From Candidatus Opimibacter skivensis (GTDB lineage: Bacteria; Bacteroidota; Bacteroidia; Chitinophagales; Saprospiraceae), in the NCBI GenBank assembly GCA_016721905.1, contig JADKHH010000031.1, forward strand, positions 68,610 to 132,609: DNA of 64,000 nt, read 5' to 3'. A program made the position numbers and the translations under genes. Below are positions 20,002-29,270 of the stretch, one piece after another. Under the pieces are notes generated by a model. It was not told the DNA's origin. It saw nothing but the letters and a program-made list of their open reading frames with translations, and made no database searches. The first letter of the stretch is position 1. Each line of letters starts with the position of its first letter.

Positions 20002-20667
20002 ATGAACGGAATAAAAATGATTTGCGGAGTGCTTTTGACTGCAGGTGTTATGTCCTCTTGCGACCAGGCACAACAGCAAGCAAAAGAACAAACGGACAAA
20101 ATTGTTGCACAAACTAACGAACAAGTGCAAAAAGTAATTGACGATTTGGGTTTAGTGTATGTGGAAGAAGGTGCTCAAACTATTATTACATATGACGAAG
20201 TAAATGCAGCCCAACAAGCATGGTGTGACGCTTTGGTAAAAATAGGAAAATTGAAAGAAGACGGAGGCGATTACAGATCCTTTGCAAGTGATGTACTTTC
20301 TTCTGCTTACAATTACGACAATGGTAAGGTATTTTTCAAACCAACATTGGCCTATGGCGACAAAACTTTTAGAAACGATAAAAAGGGAGCCTTAGCATAT
20401 TTTATAGGTGGCGACCCTGATTATCCAAGTGATCAAGGTTTTGCATTGACACCTTGGGTTAAAGCGCGATACGACAATGCAGGTGACCAAAACGAAGGCA
20501 TCCAAATTTATGGTTCTGTAGCTATTACAATGGGCAATGTATGGGTTACAGGAAAAGACGGAAAAGAGGTCATGGTTGATAAAACCTGGGTTTTCAAGAA
20601 AGGTAAAGATGGAAAACTGAGAATTATCGTTCACAAATCGGCACTTCCGTTTGATCCAGGTAAATAG
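20002..20667 (+). CDS. hypothetical lipoprotein, possibly NTF2/SnoaL-like
   Basis: A 221-residue intact protein with a lipobox leader (VMSSC, Cys20) followed by a Gln/Lys-rich helix (QAQQQAKEQTDKIVAQ). The globular part starts near residue 50 with a helix (AAQQAWCDALVKIGKL), then alternating strands up to KTWVFKKGKDGKLRIIVHKS. A helix plus a curved sheet ending in KTWVFxKxxDGKLRI is the usual shape of SnoaL/DUF4440-like NTF2-fold proteins, a fold-level guess only. Similar proteins are sometimes labelled phosphoribosyl-AMP cyclohydrolase in databases, but no catalytic motif of that enzyme is visible. A perfect terminator follows directly. Confidence 0.6.
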   Translation: MNGIKMICGVLLTAGVMSSCDQAQQQAKEQTDKIVAQTNEQVQKVIDDLGLVYVEEGAQTIITYDEVNAAQQAWCDALVKIGKLKEDGGDYRSFASDVLSSAYNYDNGKVFFKPTLAYGDKTFRNDKKGALAYFIGGDPDYPSDQGFALTPWVKARYDNAGDQNEGIQIYGSVAITMGNVWVTGKDGKEVMVDKTWVFKKGKDGKLRIIVHKSALPFDPGK

Positions 20668-20670
20668 AGA

Positions 20671-20706
20671 TTAAATAAGGCTATAAAAGATTATAGCCTT
20701 ATTTAA
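20671..20706 (+). terminator. perfect 16-bp hairpin terminator
   Basis: The arms TTAAATAAGGCTATAA (20671-20686) and TTATAGCCTTATTTAA (20691-20706) are exactly complementary around a 4-base AAGA loop, four bases after the stop codon of the lipoprotein gene. The AT-rich ends can supply the T run in either direction. Confidence 0.85.
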
Positions 20707-20740
20707 TTTAATCGTCTTATGTTGTAAATTAAATAAAATC

Positions 20741-21385
20741 ATGATAAAATACTTAGGTATGCTTTTTTGGCTTTTCACACTTATAGTGCAAAATGTCAAA
20801 AGCACAAACACCAATTGATTCAGCAATACTTAACAAAGAATTTAGTAGTTTAGATGAAGCTCTTAAAAATCCTGAGAATGTTTTTAGACTAAATTTGAGT
20901 AATCAAAATATTCAATTGGCAGACTTATTTGGTCAAAGTTTCATAATCTGCAATATTTGAGTTTAAAAAACGATCATTTAAAACAAATACCAGAAGGTAT
21001 AGGCGAACTTAAAAATCTTAAAGTTCTTGATTTAAGTGGTAATGATTTTAAAGTATTACCTACTAACTTTATCGGATTAGCAAATCTGGAAGAGTTGTAT
21101 TTAAATGATGATAAGTATCTTCAATTGGACAAAAACATATCTATTTTAAGTAATTTGCCTAATCTTAAATCGCTTCACATTGAAAATGATGGTTTAAAGA
21201 AGTTACCTAAGAATATTCTTCAACTGAATAATTTGGAATCATTGTACCTTAATCATAATAAATTTAGACAAGTGCCTGTAGAAATTCTGAGTTTAAATAA
21301 CCTGAAATATTTGGACTTGCACGATAACAAGGGTCAGGCTTCCGAATCAATTTATTCGAGAGCGAGGATTTGGACCAAAAGTTAG
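20741..21385 (+). pseudogene. secreted leucine-rich-repeat protein, two or more frameshifts
   Basis: The ATG at 20741 starts a signal peptide (MIKYLGMLFWLFTLIVQNVK). One base out of frame near 20805 it continues AQTPIDSAILNKEFSSLDEA and RLNLSNQNIQLADLFGQSF. After a second shift near 20943 the rest runs to 21385. Residues about 60-190 carry six or more leucine-rich repeats of about 23 residues (LKQIPEGIGELKNLKVLDLS, LANLEELYLND, LPNLKSLHIEN, LNNLESLYLNHN, LNNLKYLDLHDN). Such LRR proteins usually bind other proteins at the envelope. The end looks displaced too (the tail ARIWTKS is not family-like). Confidence 0.7.
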
Positions 21386-21884
21386 ATTTTGAAGTGATGT
21401 AGTATTTATGGGTGAAATCAAAAGTAATTGCGGCTATTCTTTTGTCTGGTTTTCAAAAAGCTCAATTGCCCAGAAATGTTTGTTTAATAGAAGTAACAAT
21501 AGGTGCTATATACTTTCATCACGAGTAAATTCGGATACACCCTTTTGAGAAGGGGAATGTAGGGGTAACACGAAGGTCGATAAACTCAATGTTTATGTAC
21601 GATTTATATCTATCAATGATTATGAGGGATGCCCGTTAAATAATATGAATATCTTACTGCACTTGCGTGTGGCTTTAGAGCGCTTATGAAGCACCTAACT
21701 ATATGGAGTAAGTGCACCGAAAAGGTTTTAACAAGTATTAATTGCTTACTAATCAACTCCTTGTTACTTTGTGAAAGCATTATCCTAATTGTGTAATACA
21801 GAGAAAATCAACTAATCAACAAATCTTCAGGGAAAGCATTGAGCATTCAAGTTAGCGAAACTATAATGCTATTGGCTTGCTAGT
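21386..21884. other. intergenic stretch without recognised genes
   Basis: AT-rich DNA with no credible frame on either strand and no repeat shared with other parts of the window. It leads into the aberrant homopolymer block. Confidence 0.3.
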
Positions 21885-22050
21885 TTTTTTTTTTTTTTCC
21901 GGTTTTTGGTTGGCCGGGTTTTTCTTTTTCGGGGGGCCCCGGGTTGGTTTCCCCCCTGTTCCCTCGGGTTTGGCGTTTCCCCCCGGGCCCCTTTTCCGGG
22001 GGCTGCCGCCCCCCCCCCCCGCTTCCCCCGCGCCCTTTTCCTCCTCTATC
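21885..22050. other. homopolymer-ladder block, probably a sequence artefact
   Basis: About 165 bases made almost only of runs of T, G and C: a T run of about 16, then GGGGGGCCCCGGG, CCCCCCGGG and a C run of about 13. Its composition is quite unlike the AT-rich DNA on both sides. The opposite-strand frame rich in Gly, Lys and Pro that crosses it is a by-product. It looks like a low-quality read tail joined into the assembly, so the two sides may not be truly adjacent. Confidence 0.7.
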
Positions 22051-22164
22051 ATTTAATATTTTATATTTAGATCAGATATCAATAATATTCTAAAAAGACT
22101 AAGTTGGAAGGAAGTAGAAGAGGAAAGGCAAAAACATAAAGAGCTTATTTCATAGAGAGTAGTA

Positions 22165-22873
22165 TTGTTAACATTAATGATGGTGTATTTTTCTATACAT
22201 ACACTATCTGCACAGAATTTCGAACTTGGTAGTTGGAACATTCTGAATTTGAAATATAATCATGACGAAAAGTGGAGCGTATTTGGCGAAGCACAATTGC
22301 GTTCACTAAAATTTTACAGCAACTTTCACTATTACGAATATAAGGGCGGTATGAACTACAAAGTTCACAAAAGCGTTATGCTGACTTTGGGGGCAGGTAG
22401 TTACCAAACCTATAGAGAAGGAGGAAATTTTGTTTTGCCAAAAAATAATGATGAATTTAGACTTTGGCCTCAGATTATACTTTTCAATCAATCGGTAAGT
22501 TGAAAATAGAACAGCGTTATCGTGCAGAGTTTAGATTTACAAGTTTTGGGTACCGCAATCGTTTTCGATACAGACTTGGTGTTTCTTACCCTTTTGGAAA
22601 AGAAGTCAATGGATACAAGCCTTTCAAATGAGTGCAAGTAATGAAATATTTTTTACCGACAAGGAACCTTATTTTGAACGAAACAGAATGTTACTTGCAT
22701 TTAACTACAAACCATCAAAAGCATCAACTATACAAATTGGTTATTTGCATCAGTTCGACTACAAAATAAATGATGAGACAGGTCGTGACTTTTTTCTAAT
22801 AGGTTATTTTATAGAATTGTCCCGAAAGACAGCACCAATCACTTCTATGGACACCGACATCAAAGACAATTAA
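22165..22873 (+). pseudogene. DUF2490 family outer-membrane protein, two frameshifts
   Basis: Three consecutive frames give one protein: MVYFSIHTLSAQ as the end of a signal peptide, then FELGSWNILNLKYNHDEKWS and VFGEAQLRSLKFYSNFHYYE up to about 22497; next KLKIEQRYRAEFRF, YRNRFRYRLGVSYPFG to about 22625; then FFTDKEPYFERNRMLLAFNY to the end at 22873. The W-x-x-x-N-L-K-Y-x-x-x-x-x-W start and the EQRYR...RNRFRYRL middle are DUF2490 hallmarks, a predicted outer-membrane barrel of unknown function. The start lies close to the artefact block, so the first residues are uncertain. Confidence 0.75.
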
Positions 22874-22914
22874 ATGAAATGAACGACAAGACAAGTTGAT
22901 AATATCCTATGTTT

Positions 22915-23415
22915 AACCAGAACGTAAGCACCTAAAGCCGGTTTGACAAAAGTGGCGGTTCAGTACTCCGTCTCGGCTCAGCCGAGAGGGTTAATCAAAC
23001 ATTCGTTCTCCGCATCAAGATTAGTGGTAAAAAATCGCGACCTTCGCTAAGCCCGAAGCCTTTGTGGCTTGAATCGATCCCCAAAAGAAACATGAACTGT
23101 CGAATGTTCTTTTACTGATGGAAGAACGGAATAGGAATTTATTCCGGGGGCATTCCAGTGACGACCTTCCGGGAAAGTTGCCAAAACACCACATGATGCT
23201 GTGTTCGGAAACGAGGCGGTGGTGAGTGATGTGGAAAAGTATGGACCAGGATCTATACATTTACGACTTGAATGAGCTGAACGAATGTGAACCCATGATT
23301 AAGCCCCAAACAGCCCCCGCAAGTAATACATCACAGGTTGTGTAAAGGGAGGGGGTAATGCACAGTGCTGCGGGAACGTTCAGGTATAACTCGCCTGTAT
23401 GACCACACTATGTGA
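22915..23415 (+). ncRNA. possible 5' half of a group II intron
   Basis: A 500-base non-coding stretch with many G-C paired segments. It contains AATGAGCTGAACGAATGTGA near 23271 and a later GGGAACGTTCAGGTATAACT near 23371, which I recall as text from domain I of Bacteroidota group II introns; this is from memory and not checked. No reverse transcriptase frame is present. A plausible 3' half of such an intron lies at 50930-51380 on the same strand. It could equally be another structured RNA. Confidence 0.4.
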
Positions 23416-23426
23416 ATAATTGAAAA

Positions 23427-24065
23427 ATGAAATTTCTGCGCAACAACTGGTTTGACTTAGGTGCTGTCCTGGCAGTTATTGTGCTTGTTTATGTATTCTT
23501 CAGCCACCATGTTGCGACAGATTATCAAATCCTGATGTGGCTAAGCTTGGTATCACTGTTTTTACACCAGTTGGAGGAGTATCGGATCGTGGGACTTTTC
23601 CGGGGATGATTAACCCTTGATGTTTAAGAGCAAGATGCCTGACCGGTATCCATTGAACACCAATTCAGCATTCTATGTCAATGTAGTGGTGGGCTGGACA
23701 TCCCATTTTTTGGCGGCTGTGTTGGCTGAAAAGGCCATTTGGCTGGGGATCGCAACCATGGTGGTTTCAGTGGGCAATGCATTGGCTCATACTTTTTGTT
23801 CAATATAAAAGGCAAGACACTATACAACCCAGGCATGGCGACCAGTTGGTTGTTTTTTGCACCGGGGGCTTATTTTTTTATTTCAATAGTGTACACCCAA
23901 CACCTGGCGACGAATACGGATTATGTTATCGGTATTGGGCTCGGATTGGTCATGAATATTGTTGGCGTATTTAAACTTATTCAATGGCTGGCGGATGAGC
24001 ATACCAGCTATATTTTTAGTGAGAGGCATATGTTACCACAAGGCCGGAGGAAAGGAAATGCGTAA
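23427..24065 (+). pseudogene. HXXEE-domain membrane protein, two frameshifts
   Basis: Three short frames form one protein of about 210 residues: the first ends LFLHQLEEYRIVG, the second has MPDRYPLNTNSAFYVNVVVG, the third has NIKGKTLYNPGMATSWLFFA. The HQLEEY motif and a later N-A-L-A-H-T-F are the HXXEE signature, and about five or six membrane segments are visible. The shifts lie near 23600 and 23790. HXXEE proteins are small membrane proteins with no proven function. The start is the ATG at 23427, just after the putative intron segment. Confidence 0.7.
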
Positions 24066-24090
24066 AGTGTAGGATCGAATCTGCGTAAAT

Positions 24091-24235
24091 ATTTTTTAAA
24101 ATACATCAGCGTTATTCTTGTCATTAAGCCGAAACGACACCCCCAGAATCCGGTCGTGTGAGGGAGCCAAAAAGACCACTCCAAGATGTTGTTTCAGTTA
24201 CCTCAACTCCACAGTTGTTGAGCTACAGCAGGAGA
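24091..24235. repeat. degenerate intergenic repeat
   Basis: It holds the phrases TTTTTTAAAATACATCAGCGTT and TTAAGCCGAAACGACA, and a degenerate GTTTCAGTTACCTCAACTCC, all of which recur at 26855-27010 and partly at 3259-3545. It is a decayed copy of the same structured intergenic repeat. The remaining bases up to 24433 show no gene. Confidence 0.5.
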
Positions 24236-24433
24236 TTGAATATAGTGGATTGAAATACAACACAAGTGTTTAGCGCTGACCAGGCAACCATACACCTTGC
24301 TTGCGATGTAACGCAGTAAAAATCATGTTTCTTTCAACGTAAACATCCACATCCCCAATTTTCTCCAAGTGCCACCCAACCATTGCCATCAATTTCTCGT
24401 ATACGTAATTAGTGTTTCCAAAACCATTACCCT

Positions 24434-26625
24434 ATGCGTTCATTCCTGCTCCAGGCCCTCTTCCTCTCTATGCCCACCGGGCAATCGCTCAATTGGAAGA
24501 CGGATCTTTCGCCCCCGATTTCGAGTTGCAGGATTTGAATGGCAACACCTGGCACCTGTATGAACTGCTGGAATCGGGGAAACATGTCATCCTTGATTTT
24601 TCTGCCACCTGGTGCGCTCCGTGTTGGTGGTACCATGAGACAGGACTGCTCAATGAAGTCTATACCTCTATGGACCAGAAGGTACGGACGAATTGATGAT
24701 CTTCATGATAGGAAGGCGATGACAATACCAATGTTGCATGTCTGTACGATTTGCCAGATTGCTCCTATACTACCGAGGAGACTGGACGGCCGGAACATTA
24801 TATCCGATCATCAACGATGACTACATCGCCGATGCATACGAAATAGAAGGTTGGCCTACCCAGTTCCATATCTGTCACTACAAACTGATCCAAAATACCA
24901 ACCAACCAAATCTTGAAACGATCGACTACGTCCTACACAGTTGTGCTGAACCTGTCGGAGAGCATAATGCTTCTATTGAAGCTTTACCAGTTATGCAGGT
25001 GATTTTTGCCATTCCATTTCAACTAAACCTTCTATAAAAGTTACAAACCAGGGTCATCAAACGATAGCGCATGCGACGGCAGAATGCTTTATAAACGGAG
25101 AACTGCGATCGACGACGTCATGGGAAGGCCATGTCATTCCATTTGACACTTTCTTCCTTTCGTTTCCAGAGATCACGATTGACGAAGATGCCACGGTCCT
25201 GGTACGCATCAACAGCGTGAATGGAATCATAGATGACCACATGACAAATAATGGTGTTTCACGCAGTTTACGCCAACCCCTTCCATGACGGAAAACAGGC
25301 TGCGACTTGAATTGAAAACAAATTCTTTACCTGATGGTGTCTATTGGCAGGTAACCAATAGTGACAGTACTATCCTGTATAAAGGAGGCAACGCAACCGT
25401 CATTGGCAAGGAAGACGATGGCGGCACCTACACGGGCAGTAATACTGTCTACACTATTTGGATTCCTTTGCCGGGGGATGGATGCTATTCCTTTTCGGTG
25501 TATGATAAGAATGGCGTTAATGCAGGCCTTGATTATTTCACTATCACTGGTCCTTCAGGTGAAGTGCTGGCGCATGACGGATACGTCTCGTTTTACGCAC
25601 GCGAACTGTTTAATATCCAACAGGCCAACCATCCCATAGCTAACAATGGTGCTATCAACAAAGTATATGGATTGCCTGCAGCGTTTTGCAGTCAACAGGC
25701 GTATTCATTTTCCATTGACTTGCTCAACCTGGGCGAAGCCAATATCACGCAGGCGGAAATAGAAATATTGGAGAACAATCAACTGGTGGCCTCTGTACCA
25801 TGGTCTGGTGACATCCATCCCGGAGAGCAAGCCAATATTGCATTTCCTGCCCTTACGTTCGATACGGGTAAAGATATAGTCATCCGGATCGTATCTGTCA
25901 ATGGATCGACCGATGCGTATGCATATCAAAATGAACTGACCATTGATCTGCCACAACATTTGTCCAATGATGATGTGATCTCGATGAAGATCAAACTTGA
26001 TCCCTGGGGCTATGAGAATTATTGGCAACTGACTAATTCCGCAGGCGATGTTGTGTATTCTGGTGGCAATACAAAGGTAGGTCCTGATGGTGGCGGTTTG
26101 AAGAATGCCCTTTCCACCGATCCGGGGGCGTATGCACCTGGTACTTTGGTGAAAGTTGACTTTCAATTACCGGATCTCCATGATTGCTATTCCTTTTACT
26201 CGTTGATAGCTATGGCAATGGCCTGTATTCAGGATCGTATGTTACGTTTACAGAAAAAGCGACAGGAAGCTGATTTACAATAAAGACTTTACCTATTATG
26301 CCCTTTTGACGAAGAAGAAGTGCTGATCGAAGTTGATCCGGCAACAGTTTCCATCCAACCGATATCCGCTCTCGAAGAACTTCTGGTGTATCCCAATCCG
26401 GTGGATGGTGCATTACATGTGAGCTTTGAAGCAAAAAGCACGATGCCTCTTGCATTATCTGTTATCAATAGCATGGGTGAAACGGTCTTCATCATTCCTG
26501 AAGTAATCTTTTGCAGGGGCAGTCAATTATACGATAGATCTCCTGATGTTTCTGCCGGAGTTTATGCATTGCAAGTGGTCAGTGGAAATGAGTTTTGGAC
26601 CCGGAAGGTGGTGGTGACGCATTAA
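24434..26625 (+). pseudogene. T9SS-exported thioredoxin-like protein, several frameshifts
   Basis: A single long protein is spread over several frames. A signal peptide starts at ATG 24434 (MRSFLLQALFLSM), then DGSFAPDFELQDLNGNTWHL and the redox motif WCAPCWWYHE near 24610, so the N-terminal part is a TlpA/ResA-type thioredoxin domain (second motif: EIEGWPTQF near 24840). From 25285 to 26280 comes a long clean frame of 332 residues with two similar beta domains that each begin YWQVTNSD/YWQLTNSA. The last frame (26320-26625) is a type A T9SS sorting domain (VYPNPVDGALHVSF). It is probably a secreted or surface protein with disulfide activity. The type A tail, intact thioredoxin motifs and clean middle argue for indel errors. 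Confidence 0.75.
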
Positions 26626-26718
26626 CTGACAAAAGCCCGTAATGACCTGGTCCCTGAGCCTGCTCGAATATTTAAAGCTAATTTTCGCAGAATAGATCTT
26701 CAATACACAGTGCACTAA

Positions 26719-26842
26719 CCTGGTCCCTGAGCCTGTCGAAGGGGATAAAAGCCCTCCTCTTCACGCCGCCCTCTTCGCGTGCGAAGAGGTGGCGTCAAGA
26801 GAAAGGTTCGCTGTGTTCCCTTCGGCAAGCTCAGGGACCAGG
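26719..26842. repeat. nested palindromic repeat
   Basis: The outer arms are 25 bases each (26719-26743 and 26818-26842) with two mismatches, built on the phrase GGTCCCTGAGCCTGTCGAAG, which is a known widely dispersed bacterial intergenic repeat. A second hairpin (26757-26778 with 26781-26801) sits inside. A lone outer arm lies at about 26646-26668. The RNA or DNA could fold into a long double stem-loop. No coding frame is conserved. Confidence 0.7.
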
Positions 26843-26850
26843 AAATCAGC

Positions 26851-27015
26851 GTTAATTATTTTAAAATTCGTTAGCGTAATCCTTGTGATTAAGTCGAAAA
26901 ATCAATTTCAATATGTCGTTTCGGCTACCTGGCTCCGCGGTTGTTGAGCTGTAGCAAGAGGTTGAGCTGAAGGTCGAAACACAGCACAAGTCCGTTCTCA
27001 ACGACTGGAATTTTG
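26851..27015. repeat. second copy of the 3.3-kb palindromic repeat
   Basis: It contains TATGTCGTTTCGGCTACC and CACAAGTCCGTTCTCAACGA, nearly as at 3265-3320, preceded by TTTTAAAATTCGTTAGCGTAA, a phrase also seen in degenerate form near 24095 and 29155. It lies between the T9SS thioredoxin gene and the DUF4240 gene and is not coding. Confidence 0.55.
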
Positions 27016-27220
27016 CATGGAGCACAGATTCTATGAAAATAGATACAATGAATCAATGAAAACGTTGAGCGAAGCCGAGTCGTCGAGCGTGAAGTTTTTC
27101 GAATGGCTTTCCCTAGGCGAGATGCTATTTACTTTGAATCTTTTTGCTATCTTGAAGATGAAAATTTGAACGCCCCGGCATAAAGTCCGGTCGTTGCATG
27201 CAGCATACTATTCCCTTGAA

Positions 27221-27761
27221 ATGAAACTTGCAATCACCATCTTATTATCGATTTTATTGGTTCGACTTATATTTCGGAAGATGATTGACTTGCCACGTTT
27301 TAAGGGCAAATCCATCATTGCTGATTCAAATATTGAAAACCTGATGCCTGAAGATAAGTTTTGGGAGCTGGTGAGTAACAGTAAGAGGAATAGCAAAGGA
27401 AACTACTATGTCCAATGTCAATTGCTGAGAGAGCAACTCGAAGCACTGCCTTCAAAAGAAATAATTTCATTTAATAGAACATTTATTGCCTTAATGGCCG
27501 GCTCATACTCGTTTAGGTTATGGGAGGCGGCATATGCATTGAATGGAGGTTGTTCTGATGATTGTTTCGAATATTTCAGGTCCTGGCTGATTGCACAAGG
27601 ACGTAACAAATTTATTGGACAAATAGATACCCAAGAATCTTATTTCTGGTCGGGTGAAGGAATTCATTGAAAATTATGAGGGTTATGCTTATTGCGCTTA
27701 CGAAGCATACCAAAATAGACCGACAGGAATTGGAGTACCCGCGAGACATAGAATACCCTAA
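27221..27761 (+). CDS. DUF4240 domain protein with an N-terminal membrane helix, frameshift near the end
   Basis: I start at the internal ATG 27221 (MKLAITILLSILL), since it opens a clean membrane or signal helix; an upstream ATG at 27194 adds nine unlikely residues. The DUF4240 core starts at EDKFWELVSNS, then CQLLREQLEALPSKEIISF, LWEAAYALNGGCSDDCFEYF and WLIAQG, all typical of the family (FW, lW-AAY, GGCSDD-F-FR-WLI-QG). Near 27655 one base is lost: the other frame continues VKEFIENYEGYAYCAYEAYQ and stops at 27761. DUF4240 proteins have no proven function and are often near predicted toxin or immunity genes. Confidence 0.65.
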
Positions 27762-27965
27762 CCCCGGATCAGCATTCTAGGCATCCATATTACTTTACTC
27801 CCTGAATTGGCCTTATTGGCCTGGTAAGAATGTCTTCAACAGTAGATATCCGGCATCAAAGGTAATTGCATAGACAATGAATATTTCACCTTTGAGAATC
27901 ATGTTCCAGTACAAAAATCTGCTTTCGTCATCGTGCTCGCGGATAACCACTGATGTTTATAAACA

Positions 27966-29114
27966 ATGCCTATGCAAAGTCAGCGACATTTATTTCAGCT
28001 TCCTGCTGATGTTCATTATTTCAACGGCGCCTACATGTCGCCGTTGCTCCGGTCCGTGGAAGAAGCAGGCATACAGGGCATGATTCGCAAGCGCAATCCC
28101 ACACAAATCACAGCAGCTGATTTTTTTGAGGAGGCGGAGGAGGTGAAGCATTTGTTTGGCCGGTTGATCCATGGCCAGCCTGAACAAGTGGCCATCATTC
28201 CTTCTGTTTCGTATGGACTGGAATCGGCGGTGCGCAATTTGCCGACAACCAATGGCAGTAAGGCTATTGTCGTAGCAGATGATTTTCCGAGTGATTATTA
28301 TACTATCAGCCGATGGTGCGCTACCCATCGAAAGCAACTCATCGTAATCCATCCGCCACAGACGAGAGAAGGGCGAGGCAAACTATGGAACCAACGCATC
28401 CTCGAAGCGATTGATGCCGATACTGCTGTAGTAATTATGTCCTCTATCCACTGGACGGATGGTACAGCTTTTAACCTGAAAGAGATCGGACAGCAGTGCA
28501 GGGCGATGAATGCAAAATTGATTGTTGATGGCACACAATCTGTAGGCGCGCGACCGATAGATGTGGAGGCATTCAAAATTGATGCATTGGTGTGTGCTGG
28601 GTACAAATGGCTCCTGGGTCCGTATGCCATAGGAGCTGCGTGGTACCATGAGGATTTTAATGATGGACAGCCGATAGAAGAGGCTTGGGTCAATCGTGAC
28701 AATGCGCGGGACTTTACTTCGCTCACGCAATATTCGGCTGGGTATACACCCGGTGCCGGCCGTTACAATGTGGGTGAGTACGGCAATTTTATATTACTTC
28801 CGATGTTTCGAGCCGCTTTGAAGCAGGTGCTCGAATGGCAGGTGGAGTCGATTGAACAGTATTGCCTGGGGATGTCCAATGCACTTGCAGCGCACTTGAT
28901 ATCTATGGGCTTTTGGGTGGAAGATGAAGGGGCACGATCCGCGCATATGTTTGGGGCGCTCTTGCCTCCGGGCAGGGATGTCGCCTCCTTTTTTGAACGA
29001 TTAAAAAAGCATAACATCTTCGTATCCCGTCGTGGAGAGGCTGTTCGGATTTCTACTCATTTATATATTGAGGAAAAGGATGTGGAGTTGTTTAGAGAGG
29101 TATTGATGGAGTGA
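27966..29114 (+). CDS. aminotransferase class V-fold PLP-dependent enzyme
   Basis: A 382-residue intact cytosolic enzyme of the class V aminotransferase / cysteine desulfurase-like superfamily. It begins YFNGAYMSPL, has the substrate-binding stretch SSIHWTDGTAF, the PLP-aspartate region KLIVDGTQSVGA and the Schiff-base Lys in CAGYKWLLGPYAIG. The C-terminal domain ends with RISTHLYIEEKDVELF. It lacks the extended active-site Cys loop of sulfur-mobilising NifS-type enzymes as far as I can see, so it is more likely an aminotransferase or kynureninase-like lyase of unknown substrate. It stands alone, with repeats on both sides. The start at ATG 27966 follows directly from the domain start. Confidence 0.85.
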   Translation: MPMQSQRHLFQLPADVHYFNGAYMSPLLRSVEEAGIQGMIRKRNPTQITAADFFEEAEEVKHLFGRLIHGQPEQVAIIPSVSYGLESAVRNLPTTNGSKAIVVADDFPSDYYTISRWCATHRKQLIVIHPPQTREGRGKLWNQRILEAIDADTAVVIMSSIHWTDGTAFNLKEIGQQCRAMNAKLIVDGTQSVGARPIDVEAFKIDALVCAGYKWLLGPYAIGAAWYHEDFNDGQPIEEAWVNRDNARDFTSLTQYSAGYTPGAGRYNVGEYGNFILLPMFRAALKQVLEWQVESIEQYCLGMSNALAAHLISMGFWVEDEGARSAHMFGALLPPGRDVASFFERLKKHNIFVSRRGEAVRISTHLYIEEKDVELFREVLME

Positions 29115-29270
29115 TATGTCCCATTCTCTTTGAAAGCAACCAGGATCAAATTTGCGTTAATCCTTTTAAAATTCATCAGCGTAATCAGCGTTCCAAAAGG
29201 TGAGGATACGACTCCAATGCGTAACCCGATAATCCATTATATTTAAGATTCTTTTCAAACAAAATATCCC

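Noticed and set aside
21861..22052. Minus-strand frame rich in Gly, Pro and Lys
   Set aside because: It arises only from G and C runs in the homopolymer block; composition and location show an artefact.
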